Assembly: GCA_964412195.1 (NCBI GenBank)
Contig: CAYPNP010000012.1
Coordinates: forward strand, 62,001 to 126,000
Reading direction: 5' to 3'
Length of the DNA stretch: 64,000 nt
From: CAYPNP01 sp964412195
Lineage (GTDB): Bacteria; Acidobacteriota; JAAYUB01
Of this stretch, positions 49,493-57,601 are shown piece after piece. Positions within the stretch are counted from its first letter, which is position 1. Every line of letters starts with the position of its first letter. The notes beneath the pieces were generated by a model, which saw only the letters and a list, made by a program, of their open reading frames with translations, was not told the origin of the DNA and did no database searches. A program made the translations under genes and the position numbers.

Positions 49493-51988
49493 TCAGCGCC
49501 GGCGCCCGCCGCCGCCGAAGCCGCGGCTGCCGCCGTAACTGCCGCGGTTCCAGCTGCCCGCGCTGCTGCGGTACTGCTGGCTGCGGTACTCGCCCTGGCT
49601 CCGGGCGTTGTATTGCTTCTGCAGGTTCTGCGTGTTGACCTGGTCGCGGGAGCGGTTCCCCGAGCGATCCCGGGATTGCGCGTCCGCCGACCCGTCGGGC
49701 CGCTGCGGCTCGAACTGGCTCCAGGAGCCGTTGTCGTTCTTGTACCAGTTGCCGGAGTCGCGGTCGTACTTGTACACGTTGCCATCATGGCCGGCGTAGA
49801 TGTTGTTCTTGCCCACCGCCAGGCCGGTGTTGGTGTTGGTGTTGTAGACCAGGCCTCCCCGGCCGCCCGTGCCCTCGCCGGAGTAGATGTTGCCGATGTA
49901 GCCGGCCCCGCCGGCCACCACGCGGCCGGTCTCCGGGTTGTAGGCGGCGCCGCCGCGGGCGGCGATGGTGTTGCCGGTGTAAATGTTGGTGTTGGCAACC
50001 CGCCCGCCGGCAGCCCACGCGCCGGTGGCGGAGTTGTACACCCCGCCGCGCCCGCCGGCGCCGTAGTTGCCGGTCCACGGGTTGGCCCAGGCGGCCCGCG
50101 TGGCGGCGTAGTTGTAACTGCCCCACCGGCCGTAGACGTTCATGGCCGCGTAGCCGCCCCAGGCGCCCCAGTACGGCGGATACCAAGGATAGTAGCCGTA
50201 CCAGCCCCACGGGCCCCAGTACGGGTAGTACCAGCCATAGCCGTAGCCGACGCCGAAGCCGACGGCCCAGCCGCCGTCGGAGGACCACACGAACGTGGCG
50301 GCGTACCCGTAGGTGCAGGGCCAGCCGTACCACCAGCCGCCCATGTAGGGGGGGTAGTACCAGCCGGACCCGTAGACCACGACCTGTTCTTCGTTGACCA
50401 CGGTGCCGTAGTAACCCGGGGTGTAGCCGACGTTGACCACCTTGTCGTCATAGCTGTAGATCCGGACGTAGGTGACGTAGTGGATCGGGCTTTCGGGCGG
50501 AATCGTGTAGATGACCGGCGGCACCGAGGTGGCCACGCTCCAGGGACCGAGGGGGCCGGGGCCGGTGAACCACACCGCGTTCTCCACGGCGTAGTAACTG
50601 TCGTCGGCAACCTTGATCACCGGGGTTTTGCTGTTGACGGCGTACTTCAGCGGCGTGTCCTTGACGTCCTTGAACTTCGGCTCGCCGTCGTACTTCACCT
50701 CCAGCTTGGTCGAGGCCCGGTCGATGGCGGCCGTCTGCGGGATGGAGTTGGCGATCACCGCCTCCTTCGCCGGCTCGGTGCCGGGGACGCAGGCCAGCAC
50801 GCTCGCCTTGGGGTGGTCGGTCGGAATCTTGGCGAATCCGGCCGGCAGCTGTGATCCCGGGACGTACTCCCAACCCTTGTTGAAGTCCGGGGCCTTGAAC
50901 CAGCGGCCGGACAGCAGGACGTAGTAATAGTTCGTCCCGGTCTCGACGAAGAGATTGTTGCCGGTGTTGGTCACCCAGAGCAGGTCGGTGCCGGGGATGG
51001 CCTCGGCCTGGGGCGAACCCTGGGTCTGGATCAGCTCGGCCGGCTCGAAGCTCAGGTAGATGACCGGGATGGTGGCGCTCTGGGCGGCGTCCTGCAGGGT
51101 CTGCTTGCTCTTGCCGTCCTCCTTCGGGGGACCGTCGAGCATGTCCGCCGACTTGCTGGCCAGCACCGCCTTCTCCGCCTTCTTCAAATCGCCCGAGGGC
51201 TTCTTGACGTAGGTCCAGGCCGCGTTCAGGGCCGGGGCCTCCAGCCAGCCTTCCATGAGGTGAAGGTAGTACTTCTCGGCCTTGGCGTCGAAGACGATCA
51301 GCACGCGGGTGTTGATGACCCGCTGCAACTTGCTGTCCGCCATCGGCCGCAGCACGGCCTCGCCGTCGACGATCACCAGCAGGGCGGGCACGGGGCTGTA
51401 GAAGATCCGGGGCGGATTGTTCTTTACTGCATAGCCCTGGACCTGGACGTCCTTGTCGGCGGCCGCCTCGGCGGCTTCGAGGCGGTCCAGGGAGATGACC
51501 TTGGTCTTGTCGGGCGCCTTCGAACGGATCAGGGCGAGGTACTCCTGGGCCTTGTCCGGCAGCGTGGGGAAGTCCACCTTCTCGATCTGGAGGTCGTACA
51601 GGGTGACCTGCCGGTTCACCTTGTCCACCTCGGTCCGGGTGGACAGCCAGACCACGCCGTAGTGGGAGGGCTCCTGGTCCCCGGCCTTCTTCACCGCCAC
51701 GGCGGCCCGGGCCTTCAGCAGGTTGCCCTCCCAGCTTTCCAGTTCCGGCTGGTAGATCACCAGGGTATGCTCGCCGTTCGGGATCTCCCGCGGCCAGCCG
51801 ACGTCCGTCGTCTTCTCGTCGCCCGCCGGGGCCGCCGCCTCGGCGGCGGGCTGGGCGCCGGATGGACCGCCGGCTTTCGGCGGCTCCGCAGCCTTCTTGG
51901 GCGTCTCGGCCAGAACCAGGCCGCCGGCGGCTGCGAATGCCCACAGGAAGCCAAAGAGCATCACGGCGATGGGTCTGTTGGATCTCAT
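49493..51988 (-). CDS. Tyr/Trp/Gly-rich secreted surface protein
   Basis: 831 residues, signal peptide (IAVMLFGFLWAFAAAGGLVLA). Residues ~60-480 are a beta-rich region with repeated Trp-containing units (LLSGRWFKAPDFNKGWEYVP; AVENAVWFTGPGPLGPWSVA; SVPPVIYTIPPESPIHYVTY). Residues ~520-640 are extremely rich in Tyr, Trp, Gly and Pro (YGYGWYYPYWGPWGWYGYYP). A threonine/asparagine repeat region (YNSATGAWAAGG, YNPETGRVVAGG) and an Arg/Ser/Gly tail follow. From memory, similar proteins are annotated carbohydrate-binding or autotransporter-like, without proven function. AGGAGG precedes the ATG. Confidence 0.85.
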   Translation of the reverse strand: MRSNRPIAVMLFGFLWAFAAAGGLVLAETPKKAAEPPKAGGPSGAQPAAEAAAPAGDEKTTDVGWPREIPNGEHTLVIYQPELESWEGNLLKARAAVAVKKAGDQEPSHYGVVWLSTRTEVDKVNRQVTLYDLQIEKVDFPTLPDKAQEYLALIRSKAPDKTKVISLDRLEAAEAAADKDVQVQGYAVKNNPPRIFYSPVPALLVIVDGEAVLRPMADSKLQRVINTRVLIVFDAKAEKYYLHLMEGWLEAPALNAAWTYVKKPSGDLKKAEKAVLASKSADMLDGPPKEDGKSKQTLQDAAQSATIPVIYLSFEPAELIQTQGSPQAEAIPGTDLLWVTNTGNNLFVETGTNYYYVLLSGRWFKAPDFNKGWEYVPGSQLPAGFAKIPTDHPKASVLACVPGTEPAKEAVIANSIPQTAAIDRASTKLEVKYDGEPKFKDVKDTPLKYAVNSKTPVIKVADDSYYAVENAVWFTGPGPLGPWSVATSVPPVIYTIPPESPIHYVTYVRIYSYDDKVVNVGYTPGYYGTVVNEEQVVVYGSGWYYPPYMGGWWYGWPCTYGYAATFVWSSDGGWAVGFGVGYGYGWYYPYWGPWGWYGYYPWYPPYWGAWGGYAAMNVYGRWGSYNYAATRAAWANPWTGNYGAGGRGGVYNSATGAWAAGGRVANTNIYTGNTIAARGGAAYNPETGRVVAGGAGYIGNIYSGEGTGGRGGLVYNTNTNTGLAVGKNNIYAGHDGNVYKYDRDSGNWYKNDNGSWSQFEPQRPDGSADAQSRDRSGNRSRDQVNTQNLQKQYNARSQGEYRSQQYRSSAGSWNRGSYGGSRGFGGGGRRR

Positions 51989-52111
51989 GTTCGTTTATTC
52001 CTCCTGGATTCGCACGCGCCTGCCGGCCGCGCATAGTCCCGTCGCGAAAAACGGCATAGGATATCACAACTGCGCGGGGATTGCACCGGAATGCGGCGTC
52101 AGGCCTGTCGT

Positions 52112-52265
52112 GAAGCGCAGTGAGGAGGCGGCTTTTTGAAGTGCGGTGATGAGGCGCTTCTTTGGAGTGCGGTGATGAGGCGTCGGGAGAATGTGGATTC
52201 CGGATTTCAATCCGCAATCCGCAATTCGCAATCCGCAATGGATCTGCGCCTCACCACCGCGCTCC
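52112..52265. repeat. direct and inverted repeat mosaic before the family-B gene end
   Basis: Three direct units, GAAGCGCAGTGAGGAGGCGG, GAAGTGCGGTGATGAGGCGC and GGAGTGCGGTGATGAGGCG (52164-52182), face an inverted copy at 52247-52265 (17 of 19 paired, plus one wobble). Between them lie minus-strand ATTGCGR heptamers (52209-52239). The inverted arm is 8 nt from the minus-strand gene's stop at 52274. Confidence 0.8.
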
Positions 52266-52273
52266 GAAGTGGC

Positions 52274-52873
52274 TCACTTCCACTTCTTGATGTTGACCAG
52301 CTTCGCCGGCGCGATCCCGTAGGTCTCGATCTCCAGCATGCCCTGCTCGTTGAACTTCACCTTGGCGGCGTAGATCAGGGCGCCCTCGCCTTCGTCCTTG
52401 GCGTCCAGCTTCATCTCGACCACGCCGATGGTGTAATCGGTCGACCGCGTGTCGCCCCAGACCTCGGGGATGGTGATCGGCCGGTCGGTGGCCATCCGGA
52501 TGATGTAGCCGCCGTCGGGCGTCGGGATCTTGCGGATGAATCCCATCTTGTAGCCGAGGCGGTTGTTGATCTGGATGTTGCCCTTCTCCTTGGCCTTGGA
52601 AAGCGCACTGGCCAGGCCGGCGTCGCCGGATTCCTTCAGGATCTGGGCGAGCTGGGCTGCGTCCTCCGGAGTCGAGAAATCCTCGATGTAGAACTGCACC
52701 CGCAGGACCGGCATCCCGGCGCGACCGGTCTGGTAGATGTTCCCGTTGTAGTAGATCTTTTCCTTCTTCTCCTTCTGGGCGGGCTCGTCCCCGGCGAACA
52801 GGGCCGCCGTTCCCAGGACGAGGACCAGGGCCAATGTCAGGCAGGCGAAACGGAGGAACGTCCTTCTGTCCAT
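52274..52873 (-). CDS. secreted protein, family B (second copy)
   Basis: 199 residues. The signal peptide begins MDRRTFLRFACLTLALVLVLG; the RR-x-F-L pattern is twin-arginine-like, unlike the paralogue's ordinary signal. The body shares GDAGLASALSKAKEKGNIQI, LGYK, PDGGYIIRMATDRPI, W.DTRSTDY and a terminal IEIE segment with 36657-37247. ATG 52873 follows AAGGAG; a longer ATG start is rejected. Function unknown. Confidence 0.82.
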   Translation of the reverse strand: MDRRTFLRFACLTLALVLVLGTAALFAGDEPAQKEKKEKIYYNGNIYQTGRAGMPVLRVQFYIEDFSTPEDAAQLAQILKESGDAGLASALSKAKEKGNIQINNRLGYKMGFIRKIPTPDGGYIIRMATDRPITIPEVWGDTRSTDYTIGVVEMKLDAKDEGEGALIYAAKVKFNEQGMLEIETYGIAPAKLVNIKKWK

Positions 52874-53062
52874 CTTGGTTCTCCTTGAAGAAAAATGTCG
52901 ATTCGTCTCCATTTGATCGATCCGGCTGTCGAGCGGGAGCGAAACATCAGATGCATCCTGCCGGGCTATGTTTCATGCGGAGCCGGCATTTCAATCCCGG
53001 GAAGATCCCGCGCACGCCGCGATAACTCCAAGCGCCTGCGTGCCCTGGCCGCCCGCCGGCCG

Positions 53063-54754
53063 TCAGGGCCAGGCCTTCGGAAGGGCCTGATATTTTGCCA
53101 CGGCCTCCTCCAGGTTGTACAGGATCCCCTCCGGGCCCACAGCCTCGCCGAGGGGCGAACGTTTCACCATGGCCTTGACATTCGGCGTGAGGCTGACCAG
53201 CCAGAGCTGCGTGCCGAGCTTCCGGGCCCGCTGCTCGCCTTCCAGAAACATCTTGAGCGCGGTGTATTCGAGATCGAACACGCCGCTGAAATCCATGGCC
53301 ACGACCCGCGGCGCCGCTTCGGCCATGCGGGACCGGATTTTCTCCGAAATCCGCTCCGCGTTGGCGAAGAAGATGCGGCCCTCCGGCCGCAGCATCAGCA
53401 GTCCGGGGAAGGCCTCGTCCTCGGGGTGCTCCGGGGAACGGGGCCGGAAGACGTTGGTGCCCGGCTTGCGGCCCAGCACGTGAACCGGCGGGTCGGCCAC
53501 CTGGTAGGCGAGGGCCAGGAGCGAGAGGATGATGGCGAGCAGGATCCCCTGCAGGGTGCCCAGCAGGACGACCCCGGCCGTCGCGGCCACCGCCCAGATG
53601 AACTCCGTCCGCCGGACCCGGAGGATCTGGCGGAACTCGGCGGGCTGGATCATGCCGACCGAGTACACGATGACCACTGCCGCCAGGGTCGCTTCGGGCA
53701 TCCGGCCGACGAAGGGGGCCAGCAGCAGCATGGTCAGGAGCGTGCCTGCGGCCGTGACCAGCTCCGCCAGCTGGGTGCGCGCGCCCGCCAGCCGGTTCAC
53801 CGCCGTCTGGGTGGTCCCGCCGCCGCCCGGCATGGCGCCCAGGAACGCGCCGCCCGCGTTGGCCAGGCCCGTCGCCAGCAGCTCCCGGTTCGCCTTCGGG
53901 GCGGGCTCGTCGCCCGTGAGGAAGGCGCGCCCGGCGGCGACGGTCTCGGTGAAGCTCATCAGCGCGATGCCCACGGCGGCGGGCCAGAGCACCTGGACCA
54001 GCGACAGATCGGGCAGGGTGACCGGCGGCAGGCCCGTTGGGACCTGTCCAACGACCTTCACGCCGTACGCCTGGAGGCTGAACAGGCTCATGCCGGCGAT
54101 GCCGGCCGCCACGGCGATCAGCGGGGCCGGCGCCTTGGGCAGGAAGTGCTCGAAGCCCACCAGGAGGGCGATCATGGCCCCTGCCACAACCACCGTCGCC
54201 AGGGAGGCATGGGGCAGCTCCTGCACGGTGCGCAGGATGTTCTGGAAGAACCCGCCCTTGGTGAAGTGGATGCCCAGCAGCTTCGGGACCTGGTCCAGCA
54301 CGATGACGATCCCGATCCCGGCCTTGAAGCCGAGGAGCACCGGCGCGGAGATGAAGTTAGCCACGAAGCCGAGGCGCAGCAGGGACGCCAGCACCAGGAT
54401 GGCCCCCACCAGCAGCGTCAGCGTCGCGGAGGCGGCCAGGAGGGCCGCCGGTTCCCCGCCCGGCGCCGCCTCGCCCAGCGCCGCCGCCGCCAGGATGGCG
54501 AGGGTGGTGGTCGTGCTCACGCTGAGCACCCGCGACGTCCCCAGGACCGCGTAGATCACCATGGGCAGGAACGCCGTGTACAGGCCGACCTGCACCGGCA
54601 GGCCGGCGATGGTGGCGTACGCCATCGCCTTCGGGATCACGACGGCCGCCACGGTCAGGCCGGCGACGACGTCCGGCCGGATCCACTCCGGCCGGTAGCT
54701 CCGGATCCATTCAGGGATGAAGAGGCCGAAGCCGGCCGGTCTGTCCTCCGACAT
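53063..54754 (-). CDS. SulP-family anion permease with STAS domain
   Basis: 563 residues. The membrane part has 10-12 hydrophobic segments, including the SulP signature near VVIPKAMAYATIAGLPVQVGLY and MSFTETVAAGRAF. The C-terminal STAS domain (~450-560) has VVAMDFSGVFDLEYTAL and WLVSLTPNVKAMV. Inner-membrane uptake or exchange of sulfate, bicarbonate or similar anions. ATG 54754 fits the family start with GGAAGGTGGA upstream. A beta-carbonic anhydrase lies 4.4 kb away but not adjacent, so bicarbonate is only a possibility. Confidence 0.92.
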   Translation of the reverse strand: MSEDRPAGFGLFIPEWIRSYRPEWIRPDVVAGLTVAAVVIPKAMAYATIAGLPVQVGLYTAFLPMVIYAVLGTSRVLSVSTTTTLAILAAAALGEAAPGGEPAALLAASATLTLLVGAILVLASLLRLGFVANFISAPVLLGFKAGIGIVIVLDQVPKLLGIHFTKGGFFQNILRTVQELPHASLATVVVAGAMIALLVGFEHFLPKAPAPLIAVAAGIAGMSLFSLQAYGVKVVGQVPTGLPPVTLPDLSLVQVLWPAAVGIALMSFTETVAAGRAFLTGDEPAPKANRELLATGLANAGGAFLGAMPGGGGTTQTAVNRLAGARTQLAELVTAAGTLLTMLLLAPFVGRMPEATLAAVVIVYSVGMIQPAEFRQILRVRRTEFIWAVAATAGVVLLGTLQGILLAIILSLLALAYQVADPPVHVLGRKPGTNVFRPRSPEHPEDEAFPGLLMLRPEGRIFFANAERISEKIRSRMAEAAPRVVAMDFSGVFDLEYTALKMFLEGEQRARKLGTQLWLVSLTPNVKAMVKRSPLGEAVGPEGILYNLEEAVAKYQALPKAWP

Positions 54755-54832
54755 GTTCCACCTTCCGCCTGCCGGTCCGGGATGGACCGTCCGCGGCAGG
54801 AAGCCGTACGGCTTCAGAAGATTCATGGCCCG

Positions 54833-54846
54833 GATCCACGTGGATC
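54833..54846. promoter_or_regulatory. 14-bp perfect palindrome upstream of the SulP gene
   Basis: GATCCACGTGGATC, about 80 bp before the permease start. Possible operator; no known regulator assigned. Confidence 0.25.
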
Positions 54847-54905
54847 TCCGCCGGGTCCGGGCCTGCCGTCATTCCGACGTTTCGTCCCGATGGACAGCCG
54901 GGCGC

Positions 54906-55469
54906 CTACTTCTTGGCGGGCTCCGCGACGCTGATGATCGCCTTCTGGGTGTACGTGATCTGGATCTTGTCGCCGACCTTCACTTCCTTCAGCTTGTGCT
55001 TATCCTTGACGGAGAACGTCTTGTGGCTGCCGTCCTCGGTGAGGAAGGTGATGGAGGGGGCGTCATGATCGATGGCCTCCACCGTCACGACGGTCGACAC
55101 TTCCCGGGTCGCCGTGCCGCCGGGTTTGGCCCCGGGCGCGGAGGTCATGGTGGTGGACTCGGGGGCCTTGGGGGCGGCGCCGGGCTTCAGGATCTCGAAA
55201 ACGGTGGCCTCCTCGTACTGGAAGGTCACCTTGTCGCCCACTTTCAGGGCGTCGAAGCGCGCGACCTCGGGAGTGCAGTAGATGGTCTCCTCGTTGCCGT
55301 CCTTGTACTTGAGGGTGATCAGCCGGTTCGTGGAGTCGATGGCCACGACGGTCGCGGACTGGGTGGTGGACGATTTTTCCTTGACCGCCTGCTTGGGTTC
55401 GCCGGCGAGGGAGAGGCCGGCCAGGACGGCGAGCACGAGCACACAGACAAACAGGAGTTTGCGGGTCAT
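54906..55469 (-). CDS. secreted protein with two tandem OB-like repeats
   Basis: 187 residues, signal peptide (LLFVCVLVLAVLAGLSLA). Two ~55-residue repeats align: SATVVAIDSTNRLITLKYKD ... LKVGDKVTFQYEEATV and VVTVEAIDHDAPSITFLTED ... VKVGDKIQITYTQKAI. They are joined by a Pro/Ala/Thr linker. The V-x-A-I-D..I-T-x-x-x-x-D-G pattern recalls small beta-barrel DUF5666-type domains. Function unknown. GGAGG precedes the ATG and a TATAAT promoter lies upstream. Confidence 0.8.
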   Translation of the reverse strand: MTRKLLFVCVLVLAVLAGLSLAGEPKQAVKEKSSTTQSATVVAIDSTNRLITLKYKDGNEETIYCTPEVARFDALKVGDKVTFQYEEATVFEILKPGAAPKAPESTTMTSAPGAKPGGTATREVSTVVTVEAIDHDAPSITFLTEDGSHKTFSVKDKHKLKEVKVGDKIQITYTQKAIISVAEPAKK

Positions 55470-55502
55470 GGTGTATTCCTCCAGGGATTTGATTGCTGAA
55501 CC

Positions 55503-55531
55503 ATTATAGATGCGCCTCCCGGATTCCGCAA
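55503..55531 (-). promoter_or_regulatory. promoter of the OB-repeat secreted protein
   Basis: Minus strand: consensus TATAAT (55508-55503), 17-bp spacer, TTGCGG (three of six) as -35. Leader about 27 nt with GGAGG. Confidence 0.45.
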
Positions 55532-55578
55532 TTCAACTTTGGGGCGCCTCCGGCCGCAACTCTGGGCCGCTGGGGGAT

Positions 55579-56994
55579 TCAGCGCGTCACCAGCATGAAC
55601 CACGGCGTGCCCACCGCCAGGTAGATGACAAGATTGAACGCCGTGACGAGGCCGCCCAGCTTGTACAGTTCACCTTGGGCCAGGTAGCCGCTGCCCACGA
55701 AGACGAGGTTGGCGCTGGAGCCCTGCGGGGCGATCGCCGAGAAGTAGTTGCTGGCGAAGAGCAGGCCGAAGGCCAGCGGCGCGACGGGTACGCCCACCTT
55801 GGCGCCGACGTCGAGGAAGACGCCCAGGAGCGCCAGGACGTGGGCCGTCTGGCTGACGAACAGATAATGCATCAGCACGTACAGCACGAGGAGCACGACG
55901 TAGACCGCCGGCCAGGGGATCCCGGCCAGCCCGCCGGCGATCCGCTCGCCCACGAAGCCCATGAAACCCAGCTCGTTGAGCTGGCTGCTCAGGGAGTACA
56001 GCACGGCGAACCAGATGAAGGTGGCCAGCACGTCGCCCTCCTGGGCGATGTCCTTGAGTGTAAGGACGTCGGTCGCCAGGAGCAGCCCGAGGCCCAGGAA
56101 GGCCACGGCCGCGGGATCCAGCTTCAGCGTGCCCGCCAGGGCCCACAGGCCCACCATGCCCACGAAGATGACGGTCACCCACTTCTCATCGCGGTTCAGC
56201 CCGCCCATCTCCCGCAGAGCCTTGCGGGCTTCCAGGGGAGCGTCGGGTGTGGCCTTCACGTCGGGCGGGAGCAGCTTGTAGAGCAAGAGCGGCAGCAGGG
56301 CCATGGCGATCAGGGTGGGCACGGCCGCCGCGATGAACCAGGAACCGAAAGTGATGGACAGGCCGAAGTTCCTGGCGATCTCGACGCCGAGCGCGTTGCC
56401 CGCCATGGCCGTCAGCCACAGGCCGGAAGAGAGGCACAGGCTGGTCATGCCGCAGAACATGAGGTAGCTGCCAAGGCGCTTCTGCGTCCCGTCTTCCGGC
56501 CGGGAGCCGCCCGACTGCGCCAGCGAGTAGACAACGGGGTAGAGCACCCCCGAGCGGGCCGTGTTGCTCGGGAAGGCCGGGGCGATGAGGGCGTCCAACA
56601 GGAAGATGCTGTAGCCCAATCCCAGGGTGGAACGGCCGAAGAGGCTGACCACCAGGTAGCCCAGGCGCTTGCCCAGGCCGCACTTGACCACGGCCCGCGC
56701 CACCAGGAACGCCGAGACGATCAGGAGGATCGTGCCGTTGGCGAAGCCCTCCCAGGCCTTGGCCGGGGGCAGGGTGCCGCTGAGGACGGCCGCCCCCGCC
56801 CCGATCAGGGAGGCGGTCAGGATGGGCAGGGCGCCGGCGATGACCGCGAAAATCGTCGCGAGGAAGATGGCGAACAGATGCCAGGACTGGGCGGTGAGGC
56901 CCGCCGGGACGGGCAGGAACCACAGGACCAGCGCCAGGGCCAGGCTGGCCGCCCGGCGGGCGAAACGGCCCTGGAAGAATGCCGCCGCGCCCAT
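55579..56994 (-). CDS. DASS-family sodium/dicarboxylate transporter
   Basis: 471 residues with about twelve hydrophobic segments. The paired family motifs appear as SNTARSGVLYPVVYSLAQ and, in the second half, VSQTAHVLALLG...SANLVFVGSGYLAQGELYKLG. Such carriers move C4-dicarboxylates or related anions with Na+ or by exchange. ATG 56994 overlaps the stop of the preceding secreted-protein gene (TGATG). In an operon with aspartase, the likely substrates are fumarate, aspartate, malate or succinate. Confidence 0.9.
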   Translation of the reverse strand: MGAAAFFQGRFARRAASLALALVLWFLPVPAGLTAQSWHLFAIFLATIFAVIAGALPILTASLIGAGAAVLSGTLPPAKAWEGFANGTILLIVSAFLVARAVVKCGLGKRLGYLVVSLFGRSTLGLGYSIFLLDALIAPAFPSNTARSGVLYPVVYSLAQSGGSRPEDGTQKRLGSYLMFCGMTSLCLSSGLWLTAMAGNALGVEIARNFGLSITFGSWFIAAAVPTLIAMALLPLLLYKLLPPDVKATPDAPLEARKALREMGGLNRDEKWVTVIFVGMVGLWALAGTLKLDPAAVAFLGLGLLLATDVLTLKDIAQEGDVLATFIWFAVLYSLSSQLNELGFMGFVGERIAGGLAGIPWPAVYVVLLVLYVLMHYLFVSQTAHVLALLGVFLDVGAKVGVPVAPLAFGLLFASNYFSAIAPQGSSANLVFVGSGYLAQGELYKLGGLVTAFNLVIYLAVGTPWFMLVTR

Positions 56995-57578
56995 CACGGC
57001 ACCTGCTTCTGCGAAGCGGGCGGGGGGGCGCCGCGCCGGACCTCACCCTTCAAGCCGACCGCCCGACCCTGGACCCGGCCTTCGGGCGATTCGAGAACGA
57101 ACTGCCAGGTGAATTCATACCGCCCGGTCAGCCCGGCATAGCGGCCGGTCCCGCCCGTGACGGTCCCCGTGACGTGAGCACCGGCCTGGGCGGATTTTGC
57201 CTCGAAGTCGCTGAACACCTGGTCGCCCCGCTCGTCGGTCCAGACAGCCTCCCCGACGGCCCGGTCCCGGCCGTCGAAGAAGCCGATCGCCTCGCAGCGG
57301 AAACCGCGGCTCAGGCCCTCGTAGAGGTCCAGCACCAGCGCCCCCGACAGGTGCGTGATGGAGGCGGTCCGGCCCGGCCCCATGGCCAGGTCCTGCCGCG
57401 TGCCCGTGGCGGACCAGTCCCCCTCAAAGCGCATCACGGTGGGAGCCCCGCCGGAGGAAGGGTTCGCCGGGACCGCGCCTGCCAAGAGGGCCGGTCCCAG
57501 CAGCAAAAGGACGAATACGGCTTTCAATGGAAACGACCACCGGACCAGGGATCCGGTCGATCCTGGATAAGGAATCAT
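56994..57578 (-). CDS. secreted protein between aspartase and the transporter
   Basis: 194 residues, signal peptide (FPLKAVFVLLLLGPALLAGAVPA). The mature part is beta-rich: MRFEGDWSATGTRQDL, FRCEAIGFFDG, GTGRYAGLTGRYEFTWQF. The GTGRYAGLTG segment recalls dirigent/allene-oxide-cyclase-like barrels, by pattern only. GGAGG lies 6-8 nt before the ATG. Starts 23 bp after aspA and overlaps the transporter start, so it is part of that operon; a periplasmic partner of the transporter is conceivable. Confidence 0.75.
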   Translation of the reverse strand: MIPYPGSTGSLVRWSFPLKAVFVLLLLGPALLAGAVPANPSSGGAPTVMRFEGDWSATGTRQDLAMGPGRTASITHLSGALVLDLYEGLSRGFRCEAIGFFDGRDRAVGEAVWTDERGDQVFSDFEAKSAQAGAHVTGTVTGGTGRYAGLTGRYEFTWQFVLESPEGRVQGRAVGLKGEVRRGAPPPASQKQVP

Positions 57579-57601
57579 GGCTGTCCTCCGGAATCCGGCG
57601 G

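Noticed and set aside
53020..53062. Inverted repeat after the SulP stop as a terminator
   Set aside because: Only 6-7 paired bases, long loop and no T tract.
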